This document shows positions 54,622 through 64,000 of a stretch of 64,000 nt of DNA, piece by piece. Made by a program: the position numbers and the translations under genes. This DNA comes from Ligustrum vulgare. Taxonomy: Eukaryota; Streptophyta; Magnoliopsida; Lamiales; Oleaceae. The stretch covers positions 48,774,624 through 48,838,623 of the forward strand of contig OY743169.1 in the NCBI GenBank assembly GCA_963555705.1. Reading direction: 5' to 3'. Positions within the stretch are counted from its first letter, which is position 1, and every line of letters begins with the position of its first letter. Under the pieces are notes generated by a model. It worked only from the letters and a program-made list of their open reading frames with translations. It was not told the DNA's origin and ran no database searches.

Positions 54622-57600
54622 CCACCCACCCTACCCCACCTCACCGCAAAAACAATTTTTTTCCTTCTACTTTTCCACCTACCACCATCCAGCCCGACAC
54701 CACCCTACCGATCCCACCCCACCCCAAAAATGATTTTTTTCCTTCTACTCTTTCATGCCCCCACCAACCCCACCCCAACACCACCCTGCCCACCCACCCC
54801 ACAAAATGAGTTTTTTTTATCTCTCCATGTTTTCTCACCCTACCCTGCCACCCACCCCACCCAAAAATGATTTTTTTCTTCTAATTTTCCACACCCACCC
54901 CGCCCCTACCAGCTACCCACCCAAGCAATCGACCCCACCCCACCCAAATATGATTTTTTTTCTTCCACTTTTTCACACCCCACCAAGACCCTACCCTTGC
55001 ACCCACCCCACCATACCCACCCATCCCATTCCTACCCACCCCCCCAAAAATGATTTTTTCTTCAATTTTTCACACCCCCACCCACCTCGCTCCGGACCCT
55101 ACCCCGCCACCCACCCAACCAATTGACCCCACCCAAGAATGATTTTTTTCCTACCTTTTCACACTCCATCCCGACCCTACACCCGTCACCCAACAACCCC
55201 ACCACTACCCACCCCACCCCTACCCAAAAATGATTTTTCTTCTTCTAATTTTTCACACCCCGTCCCTACCCCGCCACCCACCCAACAAACCGACTCCACC
55301 CAAAAATTATTTTTTTCTTATACTTTTCCTCGTCCAATGATCACAAAAAGTTATAGATGGTCACAACTTTTAATATAATTGGTCACAATCATTTATAGTT
55401 GGTCACATATTATTTATTTATTGGTCACAACTTACTCGTTTTTTTCATGATTAGTTAATATTTTTTGTCATAATTACCTAATAATTGGTCACATTCCCTA
55501 CTCTTCATAAGTCACACAAAGTCACATTTAGTTGACATTTTGGTTACACTTACCTAATAACTCGATCACCCCACCCCACCCCACATGCAAAGTCACAACA
55601 TGTCACACAATTGGTCACACAATGTCACATTACAAATTTAGTTGAAAAACCTCACCCACCTACCCACACATTCCTAAAGTCATAGTTGATCACACAATGT
55701 CATAGTTTGATCACACAAGGTCATAGTTTGGTCACACGAGGTCATAGTTAGATCACAATTGGTTTAGTTGCAAAATTCGGTCACACAAAGTCACAATTCG
55801 ATCACATAAAGTCACAGTTGGTCACACGAATGCACGGTTCGATCACACAAGGTCATAGTTTGATAACACATGTGACCGAACTATGACATCGTGTGATTGA
55901 ATTATGACCTTGTATGACCGAATTGAGACTTTTTTTGATCGAACTGTGACCTTGTATGTTCAAATCGTGACTTTGTGTGATCAAGTACGGGATGTGACCA
56001 ATTATTAGGTAAATGTGACCAAAATATTTGCTAATTGTGACTTGTGAGAAATGGGGGATGTGACCAAGAAAACTAAGATTACGAAATGTGACCAAATATT
56101 AGGTAATTGTAACAAAAATGTTAACTAATTGTGATTGAGAAAACATGTAAATTATGACCAATAAATAAATAATATGTACCAATTATATGATAATTTTGAT
56201 CAATTATAGGTAAATGTGATCAAAATATTGACTATTGTGAGTTTGTGCGACTTATGATAAGTGCGAATGTGATCAAGAAAACAAGTAAGTTTTGATCAAT
56301 CAATAAATAAATTGTGATCAATTATTGACGATTATGACCAATTATTAGGTAACTATGACCAATAAATAAATAATATGTAATCAATTATGGATCATTGTGA
56401 CCAATTATATAGATTGTGACCAACTGTGACTTGGTGTGGCCATTGGACGAGGACGTGATGTGATTTACAATTGTGTCAAATATAACTATGTGTGACCGAA
56501 CTGTGACTTTGTAAGAACGAAGCGTGACTTTATGTGATCGACCTGTGACTTCGTGTGATCTAACCATGACCTCGTTTGACCTAATAATGACCTCCTGTGA
56601 CCTAACTGTGACCTCGTTTGACCAAACTGCGACTTTGTGTGACCGAACTTTGACCTTCTGTGACCAACTGTGACTTTGGAGGGGTGGGGTTTTACAACTA
56701 AATTTGTAATTGTGACTCTGTGTGACCTTGTGTACCTTAACTGCGATCTCGTGTCAACTTACGTGAGTGATTGTGATTTTGGGGGTGGGGATGGTGGGGT
56801 AGAGGCCGGGTGGGGCTAGAAAAAGTAGAAGAAATCATTTTTTGTGGTGAGGTAGGGTCGGGGTGGGGAAAAGTAGAAGAAAAAAATAATTTTTTGGAGT
56901 GTGGTGGGTGGGTTGTGGGTAGGGTGGGGTCGAGGTCGGGTTAGGGGTTGGAAAAAGTAGAAGAAAAAAATTATTTTTTGGGTGAGTGGGGTGGGGTGGG
57001 GTAGGGTGGGTTGCGATGAGGTGGTTGGTGTGAAGTGTGAAAAAATAGAAGAAAAATAATTTTTTGATGGGGTATGGTGGGTGGCGGGGTGCGGTGCGGT
57101 GGGATGGGGTGGGGCGGTTGGGGGGAAGTGTGAAAAAATAGAAGAAAAATCATTTTTGAGTGGTGTGGGGGTGGTTGGGTGGGGTGTAAAAAATAGAAGA
57201 AAAATCATTTTTGGATGGGGGTAGGGTGCGGTGGGATAGGATGGGGCGTTTGAGGTGAAGTGTGAAAAAATAGAAGAAAAATCATTTTTGGGTGGGGTGG
57301 GTTGTGGTGGGGTTGCTAGGGTGGGGTGTAGTGGGGGTTGTAGGGTGGGGTGTGAAAATATAGAAGAAAAATCATATTTGGGTGGGGTAGGATGGGGGTG
57401 GGGGGGTCGGGGAGGGTGGGTAGGGGTGTGAAAAATTAGGAGAAAAAAATTAATTTTAGGTGAGGTGGGGTGAGGTGGGTGGGGTTGGGGATGGGTGGCG
57501 TGGCAGGGTCTGGGCGAGTCGTGAAAAAGTAGTAAAAAAAAATGTTTTGGATGAGGTCGGTTGGGGTAGAGTCTGGGGCGAGGGTGGTGGGGGAGTTGAA

Positions 57601-58070
57601 AATTAGAAGAAAAAAATTAATTTTGGGTGGGGTGGGTGTTGTTGGGGTAGGTGACGGGGTAAGATAGGGTATGGTCTGGGCGAGTTGTAGAAATGTAGTA
57701 GAAAAAAATAATTGTTGGTGAGGTGGGGTGGGGTAGGGTATGGTTGGGTGGGGAATGGTGAAAAAATATTTCAAAAAAAAAAAAAAAACTTATTTTTGGA
57801 GTGGGGTGGGTGGGCGTGGTGGGTGGGTGATTGGGTGGATGGGGTGTGGTTGGGTTGGGGTGGGTGGGTGGGATGAGAAAAAAGTAGAATTAAAATCATT
57901 CTTGTGGTGGGTGAGTGGTGACGGGATGGTTGGGTGGGTGGGCGGGGTTGGGTTGGGGAGGAGTGGGGGTGGGGTGGGTAAGGTGGTGTTGGGGGTGGGG
58001 GTGGGTGTGAAAAAGTAGAATGAATTTTTTTTTTATGGGGTGGGGTGGGGTGAGTACGTGGTTGGGTTGG
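54622..58070. repeat. 3.4-kb low-complexity foldback (C-rich arm, GTCACA core, G-rich arm)
   Basis: The left arm (54622-55330) repeats CCACCC…AAAATGATTTTTTTCTTCTA followed by CTTTTTCACACCCC. The centre (55340-56780) repeats GGTCACA up to 55870 and its complement TGTGACC after. The right arm (56790-58070) repeats the complement of the left, GGGGTGTGAAAAAGTAGAAG with AAAAAATCATTTTTGGGTGG. The symmetry point is CACA/TGTG at 55867-55874. The right side is longer (about 2.2 against 1.25 kb). It resembles a foldback or MULE-type element with tandem-repeat arms; no target duplication was found. Confidence 0.75.
56790..58070 (+). repeat. G-rich arm with quadruplex-prone tracts
   Basis: About fifteen units of GGGTGGGGTGTGAAAAAGTA followed by GAAGAAAAATCATTTTT. 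Many units have four or more G-runs within 30 bases, for example near 57378-57430 and 57936-58010. Confidence 0.75.
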
Positions 58071-58331
58071 AATAAAGTTGTTGGGATTATGTTTTATTTT
58101 GATTTTATTATTTAATATTAGCCTTTGTTTGGCAACTCAATATAATTATTATAATATTGTATTAATTAATTAAATAATTAACACCTGATTTTTTTAAAAT
58201 TTTTTTAAGTTTGTTATGTTTAAAAAGTGAAAGTTTTAGTTGTATAGTTATGTACTTTTCCCTATTTTAAAAGCCTTGATACTTAAAATATAGGTACTTT
58301 AAGTCTTGTATTTGTGCACTTCACCCAAACT
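58071..58331. other. AT-rich DNA between foldback and hAT pair
   Basis: A possible one-sided MITE terminus, TTA-GCCTTTGTTTGGCAACTC (about 58108), is visible. No matching right end was found. Confidence 0.3.
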
Positions 58332-60386
58332 AAAACACTGTAGCCAAATATTCAGTCCAATAATGTGACTTAACTTCTAAACGGAACATGCCCATTTTGC
58401 AATTGGAAAAAAAATAAAATAAAAATAAAATAAAAAAATCTAATATAATAAAGTCAGAATCAATTCACCCCAAACACTAAGGCATATTTACAGATTTTTC
58501 AGTTTTTACTTTTTATCGTCAATCATCTTCACAAATTCACCGTCTTCCGTTTTCAAATTCATTCACTTTTTTGTGCTTGTCATCCAACGTCTCGGCATCA
58601 ACCCAACGTCCGGCCAAGCAATCACCACCACTATCCACCGATTACATCTTGTAGGTTAATAATTCCTATTTTTACTAATTTATTTCCCCCTTTTTTGCTT
58701 CAATAATTATTAAATACTAATTAGTAAAAACTAAATAAATATGACACTTGCATTCACATGAGATTCAGATACAGTGTGTGTTGATATTTTTTAGAATTTT
58801 TTTTTTTTAGTTTTCAGAGTTTGATTTTGAGATTAGTAATTCATTAATTTTGTATTTCTTTGTAGACGACAAAGGGCAAAGAAACTGCTACAGGGATTAA
58901 AAGGATTGGAATGACAAGGTCTGCAATTTGGAACCATTTCACTGAGATTAGTAATGGGGAACAATCATAATGCAATTACTGTGGTAAAGTCTTTGCCAGT
59001 GATTCAAGTAAGTCTGGAACATCTAGCATGTGGAAGCACATTGATATTTGTAATGCATATAAGAGTGTTCAGTTTGATGAAAAGCAAAAAACGTTAACTA
59101 GACAGAGAACTGCTGCTGGTAATGGTGAGGGTCCTGTGTTTAATCTTACAATGACGATCTTTAATAAAGATGAGTGTAGAAGATTCTTGATTAGGATGAC
59201 TATAATTGACAAATTGTCCATTTCTTTTGTGGATGGTGAGGGCTTGAAGAACTTTGTGAAAACACTTTACTCTAGGTTTGAGGTTCTCTCTAGAAGAACA
59301 ATTGCTAGGTATTTACTCTATCTATACAATGAGATAAAGGAATCTTTGAAAAATAAACTTATTCAAAATCGGCAAAGAGTTTCTTTTACCACTGATTTTT
59401 GGACATCAATTCAAAATATTAATTACATTGTAATCGCGGCACACTTTATTGATAAGAATTGGAAATTGCATAAGAGAATATTAAGCTTCTTAGTTTTTCC
59501 AAATCTCAAAGGGGAGACAATAGGAAAAATTGTTGAGAATTGTTTGCTTGAATGGGTGATAGAGAATGTGTCATCCATTACTGTTGATAATGCAAATGCA
59601 AATGCTAATGATACAACGGTCATTTATGTGAAAACAAATTGAAAACCTAGAAGGTCGATTCTTTGATTTTAGGTGGTGCTTATTTGCATGTTAGGTGTTC
59701 GGCACACATTATCAATTTGATTGTAAATGAAAGGTTGAAAGAGTTTAATCCTTCTATATCAAGTATTTGCAATGCGATCAAATATTTTCGATCATCCCCT
59801 TCTAGATATATGAAGTTTAAATCTTGTATTGAAAGAGAGAAGATTGCTTGTAAAAAAACTTGCATATTTAGATGTGTCAACTAGATGGAATTCAACCTTT
59901 TTAATGTTGGATAATGCATTGCATTTTGAGAAAGCATTTGAACGAATGTAGGAAGATGATGGACTTTATTTTGAATATTTTACAGAGCGAGAAAATGGCC
60001 AGGAAAGAGAAGGGCCGCCAACTAGGGTTGATTGGGAAAAAGCTAAAAAGATTTCCAAATTTTTAAAAACATTTTATGACGTCGCTTTGAAGTTTAGTTC
60101 ACCACTAAATGTTACTTCAGATCTTTACTTCAAAGAAATTTGAAATATTGAACATGCATTGGAGACATTGGGTAATAATGATGATATTATATTGAGTAGT
60201 ATGACACTTAATATGAAGGTCAAGTTTGACAAATATTGGGGCATAGTTGAGAAAATGAACAAGATTTTGATTTTAACCATTATACAGGATCCTAGGTACA
60301 AGTTGGAGTATGTTTCATATTGTGCAAGCATTTTGTATGATGTCAATAAAGTTAATACAATAAAAACTAAGGTGTTACAAAATTGA
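58332..60386 (+). mobile_element. hAT transposon, left copy (5' part only)
   Basis: It is homologous in inverted orientation to 61127-63140. It contains an upstream region, BED finger and the N-terminal two thirds of a transposase. It stops abruptly at about 60386 with no terminal repeat and no dimerisation domain, and lacks the outer 140 bp with the TAGGGGTGGGCA end present in the right copy. Confidence 0.8.
58912..60386 (+). pseudogene. hAT transposase (left copy), C-terminally truncated
   Basis: The BED finger is TRSAIWNHFTEISNGEQS-stop-CNYCGKVF…MWKHIDI; TAA replaces the codon before the first Cys. The body (59028-59642) has FVKTLYSRFEVLSRRTIARY, VSFTTDFWTSIQN (first catalytic Asp kept) and ITVDNANANAND (second Asp kept). 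A frameshift at about 59640 follows, then HVRCSAHIINLIVNE (the HCxxHxLNL region), and out of frame LALKFSSPLNVTSDLYF and QDPRYKLEYV. The C-terminal catalytic Glu and hATC domain are absent. Confidence 0.83.
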
Positions 60387-61126
60387 GTTCAGTGTATTAC
60401 AATTAAGTGTGAATTATATGTTGAAAAATAATAGAAATGACCCATTTTTATGGAATAACTTACTTACCAACCATTTGATTCAATGACCCACTGCTTGAGT
60501 TGTAGCATTGACAAACTCTACAAACACACAAATGATCACAACTACAACAAACTAAACAAACTAAAACTTTTGAGACGAAATTGTAATACAAAATATAGAG
60601 TAGATATGTAATCACCCATTTCAATTTTTTGTAAATCCTCCTCTTTAATGCAAACTCCATCTTCTGTTACTTCCAAAAGTCTAAAGTCTTCTCGTAACCA
60701 ATTCTGCATACAAATTAAGGCCTCAACTTTTTTAGGGGTTAACGAACTCCTAAAGGAATCTAAAATACGTCCCCCCAGTGCAAAATGCTGATTTAGAAGC
60801 AACGATATATACAGAAATTGCCAGTACATCCCTCGCAATCTCAGATAAAATCTCAAATCTTGATTTATTAATTTTCTACCAATACAAAATGTCAAAAGCA
60901 CATTCAAGGTCTTCAATAGTTTCCGCCAAATATTTTTGAATTCATCTTTTCCACACAAATCCATGCAAGAACTTCTCAATTTCTTGTAACCCAAAACAGT
61001 TTTATTAAAAGCATCCATATCATCATCAGAATCTTCAATAACAGTCAATCTATCATTGGAACTACTGGCACCAATTCAATCTTTAGTGCCATGCCACCCC
61101 TTGTACTCATCATACAAAGTGTGTAT
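60387..61126 (-). pseudogene. C-terminal (hATC) part of the right hAT copy, in the spacer between the arms
   Basis: The minus-strand frame 61048-60542 contains FYLRLRGMYWQFLYISLLLN, FALGGRILDSFRSSL and TPKKVEALICMQNWL, the dimerisation region of Ac-type hAT transposases (usually SESAFSTGGRILDxFRSSL). There is no counterpart in the left copy. No 3' terminal repeat was found to the left of it. Confidence 0.8.
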
Positions 61127-63283
61127 CAATTTTGTAACCTTAGTTTTTGTTGTATTGACTTTATTGACATCATATAAAATGCTTGCACAATATGAAACAT
61201 ACTCCAACTTGTACCTAGGATCCATTATAATGGCTAAAATCAAAATCTTGTTCATTTTCTCAACTGTGCCCTAATATTCTTCAAACTTGACCTTCATATT
61301 ACATGCCATACTACTCAACATAATATCATCCTTATTACCTAATGTCTCCAATGCATGGTCAATATTGCAAATTTCTTTGAAGTAAAGATTGGAAGTAACA
61401 TTTAGTGATGAACTAAACTTCAAAGTGACGTCATATAATGTTCTTAAAAATTTGGAAATCTTTTTAGCTCTTTCCCTATCAACGCTAGTTGGCGACTCTC
61501 CTCTTTCCTGGCCATTTTCTTGCTTGGTAAAATATTTAAAATAAAGTCCATCCTCTTCCTCCATTCGTTCAAATGCTTTCTCAAAATGCAATACACTATC
61601 CAACATTAAAAAGTTAAATTCCATCTAGTTGGCACATCTAAACATGCAAGTTTTTTACAATCAATCTTCTCTCTTTCAATACAAGATTTAACCTTCATAT
61701 ATCTAGAAGGGGATGATAGAAAATGTTTGACTACATTGCGAATACTTGATATAGAAGGACTAAACTCTTTAAACCCTTCATTTACAATGAAATTGACAAT
61801 GTATGCCGAACACCTAACATACAAATAAGCACCACGTAGAATCAAAGAATCGACTTTCCAGTTTTTAAATTTTTTTTTTCACATAAATGAATGCCATATC
61901 CATAGCATTTGCATTATAAACATTAATGGATGTCACATGCTCTATCACCCAGTCAAACAAACAATTCTCAGCAAGTTTTCCTATTGTCTCCCCTTTGTGA
62001 TTTGGAACAACTAAGACTCTAAATATTCTCTTATGCAATTTCCAATTCTTATCAATAAAGTGTGCTGTGATTTCAAGGTAATTGATATTTTGAATTGATG
62101 TCCAGCTATTGGTTGTAAGAGAAACTATTTTCCGATTTTGAATAAGTTTATTCTTCAAAGATTCCTTTGTCGCATTGTATAGATAGAGTACATACCTAGA
62201 AATTGTTCTTCTAGAGGAAACCTCAAACCTGGGACACGGTATTTTCACAAAGTTCTTAAAGCCCCTCACCATCCATCCATTTGTCAATTATAGTCATCCT
62301 AATCAAGGATCTTCTACGCTTATCTTTATTAAAGATTGTCGTTGTAAAATTAAACACAGGACCCTCACCAATATGAGCAATAGTTCTCTGTCTAGTTAAT
62401 GTTTTTGCTTTTCATCAAACTGAACACTCTTAAATGCATTTCAAATATCAATGTGCTTCCACATGCTTGATATTCCAGACTTACATGAATCACTTGCAAA
62501 GACTTTACCACAATAATTACATTTTGATTGTTCTCCATTACTAATTTCAGTGAAATGATTCCAAATTACAGACCTTGTTTTTTCCAGTCCTTTTAATTCC
62601 AGTAGCAGGAGTAACAGTTTTTTTGCCCTTTGTCGTCTACAAAGAAATATGAAATTAATAAATTACTAATCTCAAAATCAATATATGAAAACTAAAAACA
62701 AAAAAATTCTAAAAAATATCAACACGCATTGTATCTGAATCTCATGTGAATTCAAGTGTCATAATTAATTAGTTTTTACTAATTGGTATTTAATAATTAT
62801 TGAAGCAAAAAATGGGGAAATAAATTAGTAAAAATAGAAATTATTAACCTACAAGATGTAATCGGTCGATGGTGGTGCTGATTGCTTAGCCGGACAATGA
62901 GTTGATGCTAAGACGTTGGATGACAAGCACGAAAAAGTGAATGAATTTGAAAACGGAAGATGTTGAATTAATGAAGATGATTGACGATAAAAAGTAAAAA
63001 CTAAAAATATGACATAGTGTTTGTGGTGAATTGATTCAGACTTTATTATATTAGGTTTTTTTTTTTCCAATTGCAAAATAGACTTGTTCCGTTTAGAAGT
63101 TAAGTCACATTATTGGACTAAATATTTGACTATAGTGTTTCGGTTTTATTACGGGTTTATGATCCTAATTGAGAACCAGGCTCAGTTATTAGAACCAAAG
63201 CCATTTTTTATAGATAAAACCAGTCTCGGTTCGGTTCGATTCCGATTTGGGCGGTTCGGACCCGGTTAAAATGCCCACCCCTA
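61127..63283 (-). mobile_element. hAT transposon, right copy with 5' terminus
   Basis: It is the inverted partner of 58332-60386. The outer end at 63283 reads TAGGGGTGGGCATTTTAACC on the minus strand, a typical plant hAT terminus, followed by GGGTCCGAACCG and CGGTTCGG-type subterminal repeats. A matching 8-bp duplication was not found because the other end is missing. Confidence 0.8.
61271..62590 (-). pseudogene. hAT transposase (right copy), catalytic positions lost
   Basis: Minus strand: SVIWNHFTEISNGEQSKCNY (BED, intact Cys pair), then FVKIPCPRFEVSSRRTISRY, VSLTTNSWTSIQN (first catalytic Asp is Asn) and INVYNANAMD (second Asp is Tyr). HCxxH-region debris YVRCSAYIVNFIVNE and FLRTLYDVTLKFSSSLNVTS follow. 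Stops lie near 61624, 61850 and 62287. About three quarters of residues match the left copy over a 75-residue stretch counted by eye. Confidence 0.82.
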
Positions 63284-64000
63284 TAAATGAGTTACCACAT
63301 GTTTTAGTCTAATTTCGAGGATAAAACTTATAATTTTTGAAAATTTTACCATCTCTGATAATATATTATTAGCGCTAAATAAATTTTGTAATGTGAGAAA
63401 AACCCAAGGACCCACTTTCGATCTCGGGCCTATTTACGATAATTGACAACCTTTTCTCATACGTATAAGTATTAAATCACATATCAAGAAATAATATGGA
63501 CAAATAAGAACAATTTTTTAAAAGTAGCCCCACCTTAAAGTGTTAATTTTTTTTTGAAATCGAAAGGATGTGAAGCTAAAGTACTTTAGATATTTACCAC
63601 GATTTCGTCTAGCCAGAAAGAAAATAAACCTTAAATTAGTATTTTGAGAATAAATGTTTTAAAATGAATTTAAAAGTTTAGGGACTAATTCGAAAATTTA
63701 ATATAATTGAATTGAAAAGTTTTGGGGCTAAAACAGAATTTTCGCAATCAATAAGGGCTGACTAAAACATTTTAAAACTGGAGGGCTGAACTCAAAGTTT
63801 TTTAAAATGGTTGGGGCTACTGATTAGAAATTTAGGGACTGGAATGAATGATTTTAAAGCTTGAGGGCTGAGGGACAAATTAGCATAAATCAAAATATAA
63901 ATCGAAACAACTCTCTTAGTGATGGAAATGGGTCGGGTTTGCCAAACCCGTACCCTACCTACTAAATATTTATAACCTCCATACCCTACCCATACACCCA
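63284..64000. other. AT-rich, LTR-like DNA at the window end
   Basis: Repeated phrases such as TTTAGGGACTnnnATGAAT, GGGCTGA and TTGGGGCTA resemble decayed LTR sequence. The last 80 bases (GGGTCGGGTTTGCCAAACCC, then TACCCTACC) resemble the end of a dispersed non-autonomous DNA element. No coding sequence. Confidence 0.35.

Noticed and set aside
57740..58018. Gly/Trp/Val-rich 92-codon frame, and Pro-rich frames at 54755-55378 and 56816-57774
   Set aside because: Translations of the G-rich and C-rich repeat arms; composition is entirely explained by GGGTGG/CCACCC repeats.
63310..63332. TAATTTCG-AGGA-TAAAACTTA, similar to the LARD hairpin
   Set aside because: The second half of the stem is largely lost and no purine tract follows within 30 bases; it could be a relic but cannot be counted as support.

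Overview
The window looks like eudicot plant nuclear DNA from a repeat-dominated, AT-rich region. I find no credible single-copy host gene. Almost every recognisable protein match is a transposable-element (TE) protein. The exception is a cytokinin-activation (LONELY GUY, LOG) gene fragment captured inside a retroelement. There is no CRISPR array, rRNA or convincing tRNA gene.

Layout. (a) 1-26115 is a decayed Ty3/gypsy element of Tat type on the minus strand. Its protease, RT, RNase H, a second RNase H and integrase lie at 22216-26111, and a coiled-coil ORF runs antisense to them at 1-724 plus 21310-21441. That ORF is split by a 20.6-kb insertion at 725-21304: a head-to-tail array of a non-coding, LARD-like LTR element (minus strand). 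The array has four 2618-bp LTRs and three internal regions, all inside one 5-bp target duplication (ATGCT). Each internal region carries an LOG fragment antisense to the element. (b) 26660-28780 is a deleted Helitron (plus) with an intact 3' terminus and a 668-bp DNA element inserted in it. (c) 29123-31807 is a solo LTR with TATAT target duplications. (d) About 31990-37636 is a second Helitron (minus), split by a chromovirus-type gypsy remnant (33338-36255). (e) 37640-42053 is a PIF/Harbinger element with TTA duplications, containing a Tourist MITE. (f) A Stowaway MITE (42184-42440) and a probable Copia LTR fragment follow. (g) 44338-48136 is gag-protease element A (plus), which abuts 48137-54621, gag-protease element B (minus). 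B has a nearly open gag-PR frame, PBS, PPT and 3' LTR but no pol. (h) About 54622-58070 is a 3.4-kb C-rich/G-rich foldback centred at 55870. (i) 58332-63283 is an inverted pair of hAT transposase copies. (j) The last 700 bases are AT-rich and LTR-like.

How the parts relate. The window is a nest of parasites on parasites. The LARD has no coding capacity and element B has gag-protease only, so both would need enzymes from other elements. The signals they keep are therefore informative: a primer-binding site, a polypurine tract and, just upstream of each polypurine tract, an 8-bp hairpin whose stem sequence differs between elements while the AGGA loop does not. A second hairpin with an invariant AGGCAA loop follows the gag-protease stop in elements A and B. 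These two RNA-level modules, the triple LARD array with antisense LOG, the giant foldback and the inverted hAT pair are the points most worth following up. Alignments and repeat counts were made by eye.
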